A stretch of 22,539 nucleotides of DNA from NCBI RefSeq assembly GCF_031581265.1, contig NZ_JAVLBQ010000042.1, positions 1 to 22,539 on the forward strand, read 5' to 3'. The stretch is from Gracilimonas sp031581265 (lineage in GTDB: Bacteria > Bacteroidota > Rhodothermia > Balneolales > Balneolaceae). Each line of letters starts with the position of its first letter. Within the stretch, counting starts at the first letter, position 1. The translations under genes were made by a program, and so were the position numbers. The notes below the pieces were generated by a model that worked only from the letters and a program-made list of their open reading frames with translations, made no database searches and was not told where the DNA came from. Of this stretch, positions 8,352 through 16,129 are shown piece by piece.

Positions 8352-9626
8352 ATGAAAAGGACTCTATTAATAGCCATCGGTTTAATTTTAGCAACGGTTT
8401 TTGTTGCAAGCTGTGATCAGTTGTTAGGCAGCAAAGGAGACGAAACTACGGACGAAATTTTTGAAGAAGGGCGACAAGATCCAAATTTAGTAGTTGATGA
8501 AGTAGCTTATGCCGCATTGCTTCCATTTTGGGACGGTTTTGATAAACCAACGGATGTATATGTTGGGTATGATGAATTAGTGTATGTAACAGATGCAGAA
8601 GGTGTTCATGTATTAGATCGTGCCGGAAGGGTATATGATACCATTGAAATTGAAGGAGGAGCAACTTCTGTCACCCAAGATCGGCTGCTAAACCTCTATG
8701 TTACCGCTCGGTATGATACCGTAATCACAGCAGTAGATCCTGATATCACCTGGAATTTGCCTGCAGTGTATAAAATTAAAAATGCAAATGGAGCCGGGGC
8801 AGTTCAGTTTACTGACACTCTGATTCATCCATTTATGGACAACAGTAGAGCCAATACGAATACGCGACAATTCAGGTTAGATCGCTCAAGAACGGATAAT
8901 GAGGAGCTTGTTGAACTTACAAGCGTTTCTGTTTTAGCGAATAATGACATATATGTATCCCGAAGAGGACCCCGAAATCGTACAGGAGAAGCCATTGCTC
9001 AAGATAATACGGTTCTTATTTATACCGAAGGCAATGATGGAAAAATGAGAAATACTTCACAAATTCGGGTATTGAACCCAAATAACCCATCTTTCTTAAG
9101 TGGAATTTCCATTACAGATATAACAACTTTAATAGGTCCTCCCCAAAGAGAAAACCTTTCCTCGGATCTTAGTTTTCTTATTACCCAGGGAAATCCTGAA
9201 AAGGATATTCCATTTCGAACGTTGTGGATTAATGCAGTAGAAACGATTGACGGGTTGGAATATAGACCCAATTCTTCTCTTCTGGCCAAAGATACAGCCC
9301 GCGCAGAGTCATTCCTATATGATGAGTATAAATTTAAAAAACCAACGGGAATCGCTTACTCTGCAGATGAAAGAGGCCATATCTTTGTGGTTGATGCTGG
9401 GACAGATAGCCTTTATATGTTTCAATCAAATGGTTTTGAAGGGATAAATCCCCCGGCTGGTTCAGTTGCAGAAAAAGCAATTAATGTTTCCTTTGGTGGA
9501 ACCGGGAATGGTCCGCGCGAGTTTAACAATCCAAGTGGGGTAGCCTATTTTGATGAAATTGTATTTGTGGCAGATACCGATAATAATAGAATAGCCCGGT
9601 ACAAGCTTACTACTGATTTTGAGTAA
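8352..9626 (+). CDS. NHL-repeat beta-propeller lipoprotein
   Basis: This 424-aa lipoprotein starts at ATG 8352, 7 bp after the PorV-like gene. The signal is MKRTLLIAIGLILATVFVASC with lipobox VASC and Cys21 as lipid anchor, followed by Asp22. Beta-propeller (NHL-type) blades are visible near residues 65-100 (FDKPTDVYVGYDELVYVTDAEGVHVLDRAGRV), ~328-360 (FKKPTGIAYSADERGHIFVVDAGTDSLYMFQ) and ~380-420 (GPREFNNPSGVAYFDEIVFVADTDNNRIARYKL). The middle of the protein has degenerate blades. NHL propellers usually bind proteins or carbohydrates and have no activity unless extra motifs are present; none was seen. As the last gene of the packed operon it may be the periplasmic or surface-exposed scaffold of the receptor/PorV assembly (inference). 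Confidence 0.83.
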   Translation: MKRTLLIAIGLILATVFVASCDQLLGSKGDETTDEIFEEGRQDPNLVVDEVAYAALLPFWDGFDKPTDVYVGYDELVYVTDAEGVHVLDRAGRVYDTIEIEGGATSVTQDRLLNLYVTARYDTVITAVDPDITWNLPAVYKIKNANGAGAVQFTDTLIHPFMDNSRANTNTRQFRLDRSRTDNEELVELTSVSVLANNDIYVSRRGPRNRTGEAIAQDNTVLIYTEGNDGKMRNTSQIRVLNPNNPSFLSGISITDITTLIGPPQRENLSSDLSFLITQGNPEKDIPFRTLWINAVETIDGLEYRPNSSLLAKDTARAESFLYDEYKFKKPTGIAYSADERGHIFVVDAGTDSLYMFQSNGFEGINPPAGSVAEKAINVSFGGTGNGPREFNNPSGVAYFDEIVFVADTDNNRIARYKLTTDFE

Positions 9627-9750
9627 TTGATATTCTATTAGTAGCAAAACCCGAGATATCAACTAAAAGGACTCAATTTATTAACAGTGCCTTAATCTGC
9701 TTTTCCTTATATTTTGGTCTATTTGAAACACTAAACCAAAAAAAGCACCC

Positions 9751-12414
9751 ATGCTAAAATCTTTATATACAATTCTAATAATGTTGTGTATTTCTGGAGC
9801 AGTATTTGCCCAGTCTACCATCAAAGGTACAGTTACCGAAGCAAGTACAGGAGAACCTATTATAGGTGCAAATCTAATTTTGTTGGGAACTAGCCAAGGT
9901 AATGCAACAGATTTAAATGGTGATTATGTAATCAACAATGTAGAATCCGGAAATTATACTATCCGTGTTTCAAGTGTTGGTTTTGTAACTATCACAGAAG
10001 AAATTACCGTACGATCCGGTGATTTGGAACTGGATTTTGAGATGGAATTAACAAGTGCCTCCCTTACATCACTTGAGGTTTTTGCTTCCAGATCTGATCA
10101 AACGACTCCAGTAGCTTTTTCTGATGTTGATCAGGAAGCTATTCAAACTCAGCTTGGCTCACGTAACCTACCTGAGGTATTGAATATCACTCCATCAGTG
10201 TATTCAACTGGAGCAGGTGGCGGCTCCGGGGATGCTAGAATTAACGTTCGTGGATTTAGTCAGCGTAACGTTGCTGTTATGATCAACGGTGTGCCTGTTA
10301 ATGATATGGAAAATGGTTGGGTATACTGGTCTAATTGGAGTGGTGTTGGTGATGCTGCTCGTTCTATTCAGGTTCAGAGAGGTATCTCAAATGTGAACCT
10401 TGCTGTTCCATCTGTAGGAGGAACGTTAAATATTATTACTGACCCAACTCAAAGTGAAGCCGGTGGTTCAGTCAAATTTGAAAACGGAAGTGGTGCTTTA
10501 AACAAAACCACCCTTCAATTGAATTCCGGTATGATCAATGACAAGTTTGCTTTTAGTGCTGTAGGTGTAAGGAAAACTGCAGAAGGAATAGTGGAAGGTA
10601 CCTGGGCTGATGAGTGGGCTTATCACTTAGCAGCTTCTTACCAAATAAACGACGACAATAGATTAGATCTTTTCGCATTGGGTGCTCCACAGCGTCATGG
10701 CCAAAACCTATATGCCATGAATATTGCAACTTACGACAGAGATTACGCTCTAAGTTTGGATAGCTATGACCCTGCTGCCGCAGACATACATTGGGAGAAA
10801 GGGCGTTATTTCAACTCTAATGTATCTGGAGTAAGCACATCATACGATGGAAATCAATATGTAGGTGATGGATGGGTAAGCACTTCTATTCAAAATAGAT
10901 ACAGTAAAGACTTTTTGAATGAGCGTGAAAACTTTTTCCACAAGCCACAAGTTAATTTAAACTGGTATAGTGAATTAAGTGAAAAGCTAACACTTACTAA
11001 TGTACTCTACTACAGTGGTGGACATGGTGGCGGTACAGGAACTCTCGGTGATATTGAGTATGACTATTCGCACAACCAAAGAATCGTTGACTGGGATGCT
11101 ACAATCGCAGATAATGAAGCTAATGGTGAGGCTAATGGTATACTTAGAAATAGTAGAAACAACCAGTGGACCATTGGAGATATTCTAAAACTTTCTTACC
11201 AAGCCAGTGAAAACTTTGAAATTCAAGCCGGATTAGATTGGCGAACGGCTGAGATCGAGCACTACAGAGAAGTTCGAGATTTATTAGGTGGTCGTTACTA
11301 TGTTGAAACTGGAAATGAACTAAACCCTAATTATAGAGCAGGTTTAGGTGACAAGGTTGCTTATAACTTTACCAATACAGTTGACTGGTATGGTGGGTAT
11401 GTACAAGGTGAGTATAATACCGATGAGTACAGTGTTTATAGTACAGTAGGTATTTCATCAATTAAGTATTCTCACAAAAACTTCTTTCTTGCTGAAAATG
11501 GAAGTCCTCTTACCCGAGAAGCCGATAATATTGTTGGTTACCAAGCCAAGGCCGGTGGTTTATACAATTTGAATGACAATGTTGGTGTATATTTAAATGT
11601 TGGATACATCTCTAAAGTACCAATCTTTGATAACGTGATTAGTGATTTCAATGGTGCAGTGAACGAAAATCCTGAAAATGAAAAATTCTATTTCTACGAA
11701 GCAGGTGTTCGTTATCGTGACCCAAGCGGAAAGTTTGGACTGAATGCTAACTACTATCTCACCGATCGTCGAGACCGTTCATTTACTCGAGGAGTTCAAC
11801 AAAACAATGGAGATGAGGGGCTCATCAATATTACGGGGCTTGACCAGATGCATTCCGGTGTTGAGCTTGAAACATCATACAAACCTGTTAACTGGGTCCG
11901 TTTGGATGTAGCAGGTTCTTACAATCTATGGGAATACCAGAATGACGTATCAGCGACATATTTAGCTGATCAAGGAGACCCAACTAGTGCTCAAGACGTG
12001 AATTTATATCTTGAAGGATTAAAGGTGGGTAATGCTCCTCAGGCTCAGCTTGCATATACTTTAGGAATGCAGCCTGCAAATAATCTTGATATTCAGTTGA
12101 TAGGAACTTCATTCTATCGTCACTGGTCAGACTTTGATCCGATCAACAGAGATGACCCTAATGACAGGGCTCAAACATGGCAAGCCCCTAATTATACTGT
12201 TTTCAACATGCATGTAAATTATGCATTCGACAATATACTTGAAGGCACCACTTTCTTCCTGAATGTATTCAACTTGCTAGATGAAACTTATGTACAGGAT
12301 GCTACAGATAACAGTAGATTTAATGGATTTGACCAAGATCATGACGCAGATGATGCTGAAGTATTCTTAGGTCTTCCAAGACGTTATAACTTTGGCGTTC
12401 GAGTAAACTTCTAA
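9751..12414 (+). CDS. TonB-dependent receptor (second, stand-alone)
   Basis: This is an 887-aa receptor from ATG 9751. The signal peptide is ~1-21 (AVFAQ). The carboxypeptidase-regulatory-like domain is ~23-103 (TIKGTVTEASTGEPIIGANLILLGTSQG; LNGDYVINNVESGNYTI). A TonB-box-like SLEVFASRS follows. The plug is about 125-230 and includes NVRGFSQRNVAVMINGVPVNDMENGWVYWSNW and GGTLNIIT. The barrel ends RRYNFGVRVNF, with Phe last. The NGVPVNDMENG-type plug marks a widespread Bacteroidota receptor group that is not paired with SusD. No SusD or lipoprotein gene is coupled to it. It lies 124 bp after the NHL gene and is followed by a strong terminator, so it is probably its own transcription unit. Its substrate is unknown. 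Confidence 0.92.
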   Translation: MLKSLYTILIMLCISGAVFAQSTIKGTVTEASTGEPIIGANLILLGTSQGNATDLNGDYVINNVESGNYTIRVSSVGFVTITEEITVRSGDLELDFEMELTSASLTSLEVFASRSDQTTPVAFSDVDQEAIQTQLGSRNLPEVLNITPSVYSTGAGGGSGDARINVRGFSQRNVAVMINGVPVNDMENGWVYWSNWSGVGDAARSIQVQRGISNVNLAVPSVGGTLNIITDPTQSEAGGSVKFENGSGALNKTTLQLNSGMINDKFAFSAVGVRKTAEGIVEGTWADEWAYHLAASYQINDDNRLDLFALGAPQRHGQNLYAMNIATYDRDYALSLDSYDPAAADIHWEKGRYFNSNVSGVSTSYDGNQYVGDGWVSTSIQNRYSKDFLNERENFFHKPQVNLNWYSELSEKLTLTNVLYYSGGHGGGTGTLGDIEYDYSHNQRIVDWDATIADNEANGEANGILRNSRNNQWTIGDILKLSYQASENFEIQAGLDWRTAEIEHYREVRDLLGGRYYVETGNELNPNYRAGLGDKVAYNFTNTVDWYGGYVQGEYNTDEYSVYSTVGISSIKYSHKNFFLAENGSPLTREADNIVGYQAKAGGLYNLNDNVGVYLNVGYISKVPIFDNVISDFNGAVNENPENEKFYFYEAGVRYRDPSGKFGLNANYYLTDRRDRSFTRGVQQNNGDEGLINITGLDQMHSGVELETSYKPVNWVRLDVAGSYNLWEYQNDVSATYLADQGDPTSAQDVNLYLEGLKVGNAPQAQLAYTLGMQPANNLDIQLIGTSFYRHWSDFDPINRDDPNDRAQTWQAPNYTVFNMHVNYAFDNILEGTTFFLNVFNLLDETYVQDATDNSRFNGFDQDHDADDAEVFLGLPRRYNFGVRVNF

Positions 12415-12448
12415 ACAGATATCAAAGCAGTAAAAAGATAAATTTTTT

Positions 12449-12481
12449 AAAGCAGCCTGTTTAATACAGGCTGCTTTTTTT
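12449..12481 (+). terminator. Rho-independent terminator after the second TonB-dependent receptor
   Basis: A perfect 12-bp stem has left arm AAAGCAGCCTGT at 12449-12460, loop TTAAT, and right arm ACAGGCTGCTTT at 12466-12477, running into TTTT. It starts 35 bp after the receptor stop and 14 bp remain between its T-tract and the next start codon. Confidence 0.92.
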
Positions 12482-12494
12482 ATTTTAGATAACT

Positions 12495-13721
12495 ATGAAA
12501 AAACTACTTCTAATTCTCCTCATAAGTGTAACAGTCGCAGGCTGTACAAATCAAAAATCTCAGGATAACAGGGATAGCGATAAAGTTTTATTGGTATCAT
12601 TCGATGGCTTCCGCTACGATTACCTGTCTAAAGCCAATACCCCAAATTTTGATAAACTGGTAGAAACCGGAGTTATTAGTGATGGCTTAATTCCTGTTTT
12701 TCCCTCCAAAACCTTTCCCAATTATTACGCAATGGCTACCGGACTTTATCCCGAGAATAATGGCTTTGTGGGGAACAATATGTATGATCCTGAAATGGAT
12801 GCCAGGTTCTCAATAGGAAATCGTGACGCAGTTGAAAACCCAGATTGGTATGAAGGAGAACCCATCTGGAATACCGTTGAAAAAACCGGCAAGAAGGCCG
12901 GAACCATGTTTTGGGTAGGCTCAGAAGCACCCATTCAAAATATGAGACCAACACACTGGAAAGTGTATGACCAGTCTTTGGGAGATTCTGCAAGAATAGA
13001 CACGGTACTAAAATGGATGACTTATGACAATCAAGATGAGGTAGATTTTGCCACCTTGTATTTTCATTTCGTGGATAGCGAGGGACATCGGCATGGACCT
13101 GATTCACCCGAAGTTATTGATGCCATAGAAAGAGCAGATGACTTAATTGGCTACCTGGTGCAAAGAATGCGGGAAGCTCAAATCCGGGATCAAACCAATA
13201 TTTTGATAGTTTCTGATCATGGAATGACTGAAGTTTCCAGGGAGAGAATTGTAGTACTTGATGAAATGATCAACCCGGACGATCTTGAAGTTATAGCCTA
13301 CAGTCCGGCATTAATGGCTAACGTAAAAGAAGGAAAGCTGGAGGAAGTATATAATACCCTCAAAGAAAACGAGGAGAACTTTAGAGTATATAGGAAAAAA
13401 GATATACCGGATCGTTATCATCTGAAAAATCATCACAGAATACCAGACCTTTTACTTGTAGCAGATCTTGGCTATATTATTAATTCCAGAGAATACTTTG
13501 ATTCAAATCCTGACTATCCCTCCGGAGGAACGCATGGATTTGATAATCAAGAAAAAGAGATGCATGCTCTTTTTGTGGCAAATGGTACTGATTTTAAAAA
13601 TGGTTTTAGAATGAAAGAATTCCAGAGTATTCATTTATATGAAATAATGACTCATCTTTTGGATATAGACCCGGCTGAAACCGACGGGAATATTGATAGT
13701 GTCTCTGTGATGTTAAAGTAA
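12495..13721 (+). CDS. ENPP-type nucleotide pyrophosphatase/phosphodiesterase lipoprotein
   Basis: This 408-aa protein belongs to the type I phosphodiesterase/nucleotide pyrophosphatase branch of the alkaline phosphatase superfamily. These are two-zinc enzymes that cleave nucleotide or phospholipid phosphodiesters through a covalent Thr intermediate. The start MKKLLLILLISVTVAGC has lipobox VAGC (Cys17), placing it in the envelope. The metal and nucleophile set appears complete: Asp37 (VSFDGFR), nucleophile Thr73 (FPSKTFPNYY), substrate-stabilising Asn94 (VGNNMYDP), Asp194 and His198 (DSEGHRHGP), Asp241-His242 (SDHGM) and His347 (GGTHGFDN). The spacing is that of bacterial NPP enzymes. It has no coupled neighbours, and the preceding terminator leaves little room for a promoter. 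A role in scavenging phosphate or nucleosides outside the cytoplasm is inference; the exact substrate cannot be read from sequence. Confidence 0.93.
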   Translation: MKKLLLILLISVTVAGCTNQKSQDNRDSDKVLLVSFDGFRYDYLSKANTPNFDKLVETGVISDGLIPVFPSKTFPNYYAMATGLYPENNGFVGNNMYDPEMDARFSIGNRDAVENPDWYEGEPIWNTVEKTGKKAGTMFWVGSEAPIQNMRPTHWKVYDQSLGDSARIDTVLKWMTYDNQDEVDFATLYFHFVDSEGHRHGPDSPEVIDAIERADDLIGYLVQRMREAQIRDQTNILIVSDHGMTEVSRERIVVLDEMINPDDLEVIAYSPALMANVKEGKLEEVYNTLKENEENFRVYRKKDIPDRYHLKNHHRIPDLLLVADLGYIINSREYFDSNPDYPSGGTHGFDNQEKEMHALFVANGTDFKNGFRMKEFQSIHLYEIMTHLLDIDPAETDGNIDSVSVMLK

Positions 13722-13843
13722 AAACAGGAACGATCAGCGAAAAATTATTCTTTCAAATGCTATAAAGATTGCATCTATCCTAAAGTGAGGGGATATTCCA
13801 ATCGCTAATTTTTACCCCATATTTTTAATAACAAAATTCTAAA

Positions 13844-14179
13844 ATGGCTTACGTTGTAACTGAACCTTGTATCCAATGTAAATATACTAATTGTGCTGCC
13901 GTATGCCCGGTTGATGCGTTTCGGGAAGGACCCAACTTCCTTACTATTGATCCATTAGAATGTATTGATTGTGACGCTTGTGTTTCCGAATGTCCTGTGG
14001 AGGCGATCTATCCGGATGATGAAGTTCCCGAAAAATGGGAAGATTATATTGAGTTAAATGAAAGATTAGCTGAATCTTGGGAAGATCGTATTATTAACGA
14101 AACACAAGACGCGTTGCCAGATGCAGATGATTGGGCTGCCAAAGAAGATAAGTTAGATGAACTTATTGAGTCTTGGTAG
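13844..14179 (+). CDS. fdxA: 7Fe (3Fe-4S/4Fe-4S) ferredoxin, FdxA family
   Basis: This 111-aa ferredoxin matches the Azotobacter FdI type in length and motifs (MAYVVTEPCIQCKYTNCAAVCPVDAF, EGPNFLTIDPLECIDCDACVSECPVEAI, then the acidic PDDEVPEKWEDYIELNERLAESW tail). By alignment to FdI, Cys9, Cys17 and Cys50 would hold the 3Fe-4S cluster, and Cys21, Cys40, Cys43 and Cys46 the 4Fe-4S cluster. Cys12 corresponds to the non-ligand Cys11 of FdI. FdI Cys24, also a non-ligand, is Ala25 here. It is a cytoplasmic low-potential electron carrier; partner enzymes are not visible nearby. It is probably monocistronic or the first gene ahead of folP, with a 77-bp gap. Confidence 0.93.
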   Translation: MAYVVTEPCIQCKYTNCAAVCPVDAFREGPNFLTIDPLECIDCDACVSECPVEAIYPDDEVPEKWEDYIELNERLAESWEDRIINETQDALPDADDWAAKEDKLDELIESW

Positions 14180-14256
14180 TAAACACGATCTCATATTTTA
14201 TTCGATAAGCACATACCAGTAGTTTTGGACAGTAAATTTTAATCAACCTCTATTTA

Positions 14257-15087
14257 TTGCCTGAAGATAAATTATTTAAACTTTCCGGAAACAGTCCTCA
14301 AATAATGGGGATCTTAAATGCTACGCCCGATTCTTTTAGTGATGGAGGACGATATCTTGATGTAAGCAGGGCAATGGACCGTATCTACATCATGATTAAA
14401 AACGGAGCCGATATTATTGATATTGGTGGGGAATCGACAAGGCCGGGTTCAGATCCTGTTTCTGTTCAGGAAGAATTAGACCGGGTAATGCCTATACTTG
14501 AAAAGGCGATACCGGTGTTCAAAAAGGTTGATTTTTCTATTGATACCTCAAAATATGAAGTTGCGAAAAAGGCGCTGGAAAGTGGGGTTAAAATTGTGAA
14601 TGACGTCAGCGGCCTTCAGAAAGAACCGCGGCTTGCAGATTTATGCGGAGAGTTTGATGCGATTTATGTTTTGATGCATAGTCAGGGAGACCCAAAAACT
14701 ATGCAGAAAAACCCACAATACAGCGATGTAGTCAAAGACGTTGTAACATTTTTTGAAAAGCAGCTAACCGAAGCAAAGAAGAGAGGTGCTCACAAGATTA
14801 TATTGGATCCCGGCATCGGATTTGGTAAAACATTAGAACATAATCTTCGACTCATAGCTCATCTTGATAAATTCCGGAAATTTAGTTTACCTATATTAGT
14901 TGGAGCTTCCCGAAAATCTATGATAGGTCAAATACTTGACGGCCGACCTACAGACGATCGTGTAACCGGAACCATAGCACTCCATTATCATTCAATGATG
15001 AACGGGGCAAATATTTTACGGATACATGATGTGAAGGAAGCTTCCGATTCAATTCGTATATTCAAAGCAGTTCAATCACAATCTTAA
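14257..15087 (+). CDS. folP: Dihydropteroate synthase
   Basis: This 276-aa cytoplasmic enzyme of folate synthesis joins 6-hydroxymethyl-dihydropterin diphosphate to p-aminobenzoate. All family signatures are present: MGILNATPDSFSDGG (residues 17-31), GGESTRPGS (57-65), SIDTSK, NDVSG, LDPGIGFGKTLEHN, GASRKSMIG and the final LRIHDVKE. The start is a TTG codon at 14257. The next in-frame ATG is codon 17, inside the first signature strand, and an in-frame stop lies at 14233 with no ATG or GTG between, so TTG is the only sensible start. It is followed 14 bp later by cdaA, and the folP-cdaA pair is a common Bacteroidota-type arrangement. Confidence 0.96.
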   Translation: MPEDKLFKLSGNSPQIMGILNATPDSFSDGGRYLDVSRAMDRIYIMIKNGADIIDIGGESTRPGSDPVSVQEELDRVMPILEKAIPVFKKVDFSIDTSKYEVAKKALESGVKIVNDVSGLQKEPRLADLCGEFDAIYVLMHSQGDPKTMQKNPQYSDVVKDVVTFFEKQLTEAKKRGAHKIILDPGIGFGKTLEHNLRLIAHLDKFRKFSLPILVGASRKSMIGQILDGRPTDDRVTGTIALHYHSMMNGANILRIHDVKEASDSIRIFKAVQSQS

Positions 15088-15101
15088 CAAACCCTGCGGC
15101 T

Positions 15102-15917
15102 TTGATTCCCATTGGTTTCCTCGAATTTGGTCTTAAAGATTTTGTCGAGACGCTAATAATTGCGTCCGTTTTGGTCTACCTATATCGTTGGGTGAGAGGA
15201 ACTTTTGCCATTCAAGCGGCCTTGGGGATTCTTTTTGTGGTAATTATCAATGTGATTATTGGCATTCTTGGTTTTACGACCATCAACTCTATTTTAAGCC
15301 AAATTCTTGACGTTGGTATTATCGCTCTCATTATTTTATTTCAACCGGAAATCAGGAAGCTTTTGTACAGGCTTGGTACAAACACGAGTTTGGATCGTTT
15401 TTTCTCAACTTCAAATTCCGATAATACCATAGAAGAAGTAGTAGAGGCCGTGAAAGAAATGGCTAAAAATAAGATTGGGGCATTGATTGTATTTGCAAGG
15501 ACTTCTTCACTGCAAGATTTGGTAGACGCAGGGGTAAATATTGATGCTGAAGTAAAAAGTGAATTATTGGTAACTATTTTTAAAAAAGAAACTCCACTTC
15601 ATGATGGTGCTGTGGTAATTCGTGGAAATAGAATTGTTGCTGCCAGCTGCTATTTGCCTATTTCTCAAAACCCAAATATTTCAACCTCATTTGGAACTCG
15701 GCATCGGGCAGCAGTGGGGATTAGCGAATCAAATAATGTATTTGTGATTGTAGTTTCTGAAGAAACCGGTCGTATATCAATAGCGCGAAACGGTGCTCTT
15801 ACCAGCGGACTTTCTACCCAAAAACTACGAGCCGAAATGGAAGAATCGTTTGGCAGTCAAAAATTCGATGAAGATATCGCCTTCAGTTCCGCTCAAGCTG
15901 ATATGAATTTAAACTAA
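15102..15917 (+). CDS. cdaA: Membrane diadenylate cyclase (c-di-AMP synthase), CdaA/DacA type
   Basis: This 271-aa enzyme condenses two ATP into the second messenger c-di-AMP. Three hydrophobic segments lie in residues 1-80 (ETLIIASVLVYLY, ALGILFVVIINVIIGIL, ILDVGIIALIILF), followed by FQPEIRKLL. The DisA_N catalytic domain then carries the DGA motif at 168-170 (LHDGAVVI) and the RHR motif at 200-202 (FGTRHRAA), both required in the family. The start is TTG at 15102; no ATG exists before the first membrane helix. It is coupled to folP by a 14-bp gap. c-di-AMP generally controls potassium and osmolyte balance, and no effector gene is nearby. The gene ends facing meaB. Confidence 0.95.
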   Translation: MIPIGFLEFGLKDFVETLIIASVLVYLYRWVRGTFAIQAALGILFVVIINVIIGILGFTTINSILSQILDVGIIALIILFQPEIRKLLYRLGTNTSLDRFFSTSNSDNTIEEVVEAVKEMAKNKIGALIVFARTSSLQDLVDAGVNIDAEVKSELLVTIFKKETPLHDGAVVIRGNRIVAASCYLPISQNPNISTSFGTRHRAAVGISESNNVFVIVVSEETGRISIARNGALTSGLSTQKLRAEMEESFGSQKFDEDIAFSSAQADMNLN

Positions 15918-16129
15918 CCTGAGTTCGATTAAAAGTTTCAAGAAGTCGTTATCCGTGTAGATGTTAGGTAAGGGACAAACACAACGAGAGCACAAGTGCA
16001 GGCGTCGTCCCTAAAGTCGGGATGCGGTGGTTGAATTGGCAAACAGGTTGGTCCAAGCGAGACGCTTGAACCAGATCGAGTTGTTACCAAATTACATAAC
16101 ATCTATAAACTTAAACGGTTCAACTATTT
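15918..16129. other. Convergent intergenic region with a GTCTCGC-type hairpin
   Basis: This 212-bp gap lies between cdaA (+) and meaB (-). No coding frame or convincing RNA gene was found. It holds a compact hairpin at 16054-16068 (CAAGCG-AGA-CGCTTG, 6 bp), with a further GGTT/AACC pairing outside it (16046-16049 and 16069-16072). Its reverse complement reads GGTTCAAGCGTCTCGCTTG. AGCGTCTCGCT cores of this kind recur as small dispersed palindromes in several bacterial phyla (recollection). TCCC and GGGA arms near 16010-16023 give a second weak palindrome. It may be a decayed mobile repeat and may also serve as a two-way terminator. Confidence 0.4.

Noticed and set aside
9627..9750. Promoter of the second TonB receptor near TATATTTTGG (9708-9717)
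   Set aside because: It resembles the Bacteroidota -7 element TAnnTTTG but with a mismatch, and no -33 TTG is found at the right distance; too weak to list.
12736..13107. 123-codon minus-strand open frame inside the phosphodiesterase gene
   Set aside because: It lies wholly within a gene with a complete active site; its composition is that of an antisense shadow.
16021..16090. tRNA-Leu-like stretch (GGTGGTTGAATTGGCAAACA)
   Set aside because: The D-arm-like text is not followed by a pairing acceptor stem, anticodon arm or T-arm; no cloverleaf can be drawn.
15958..16100. Integron attC-like site (GTTAGGT near 15963)
   Set aside because: The matching RYYYAAC core on the other side and cassette genes are absent.
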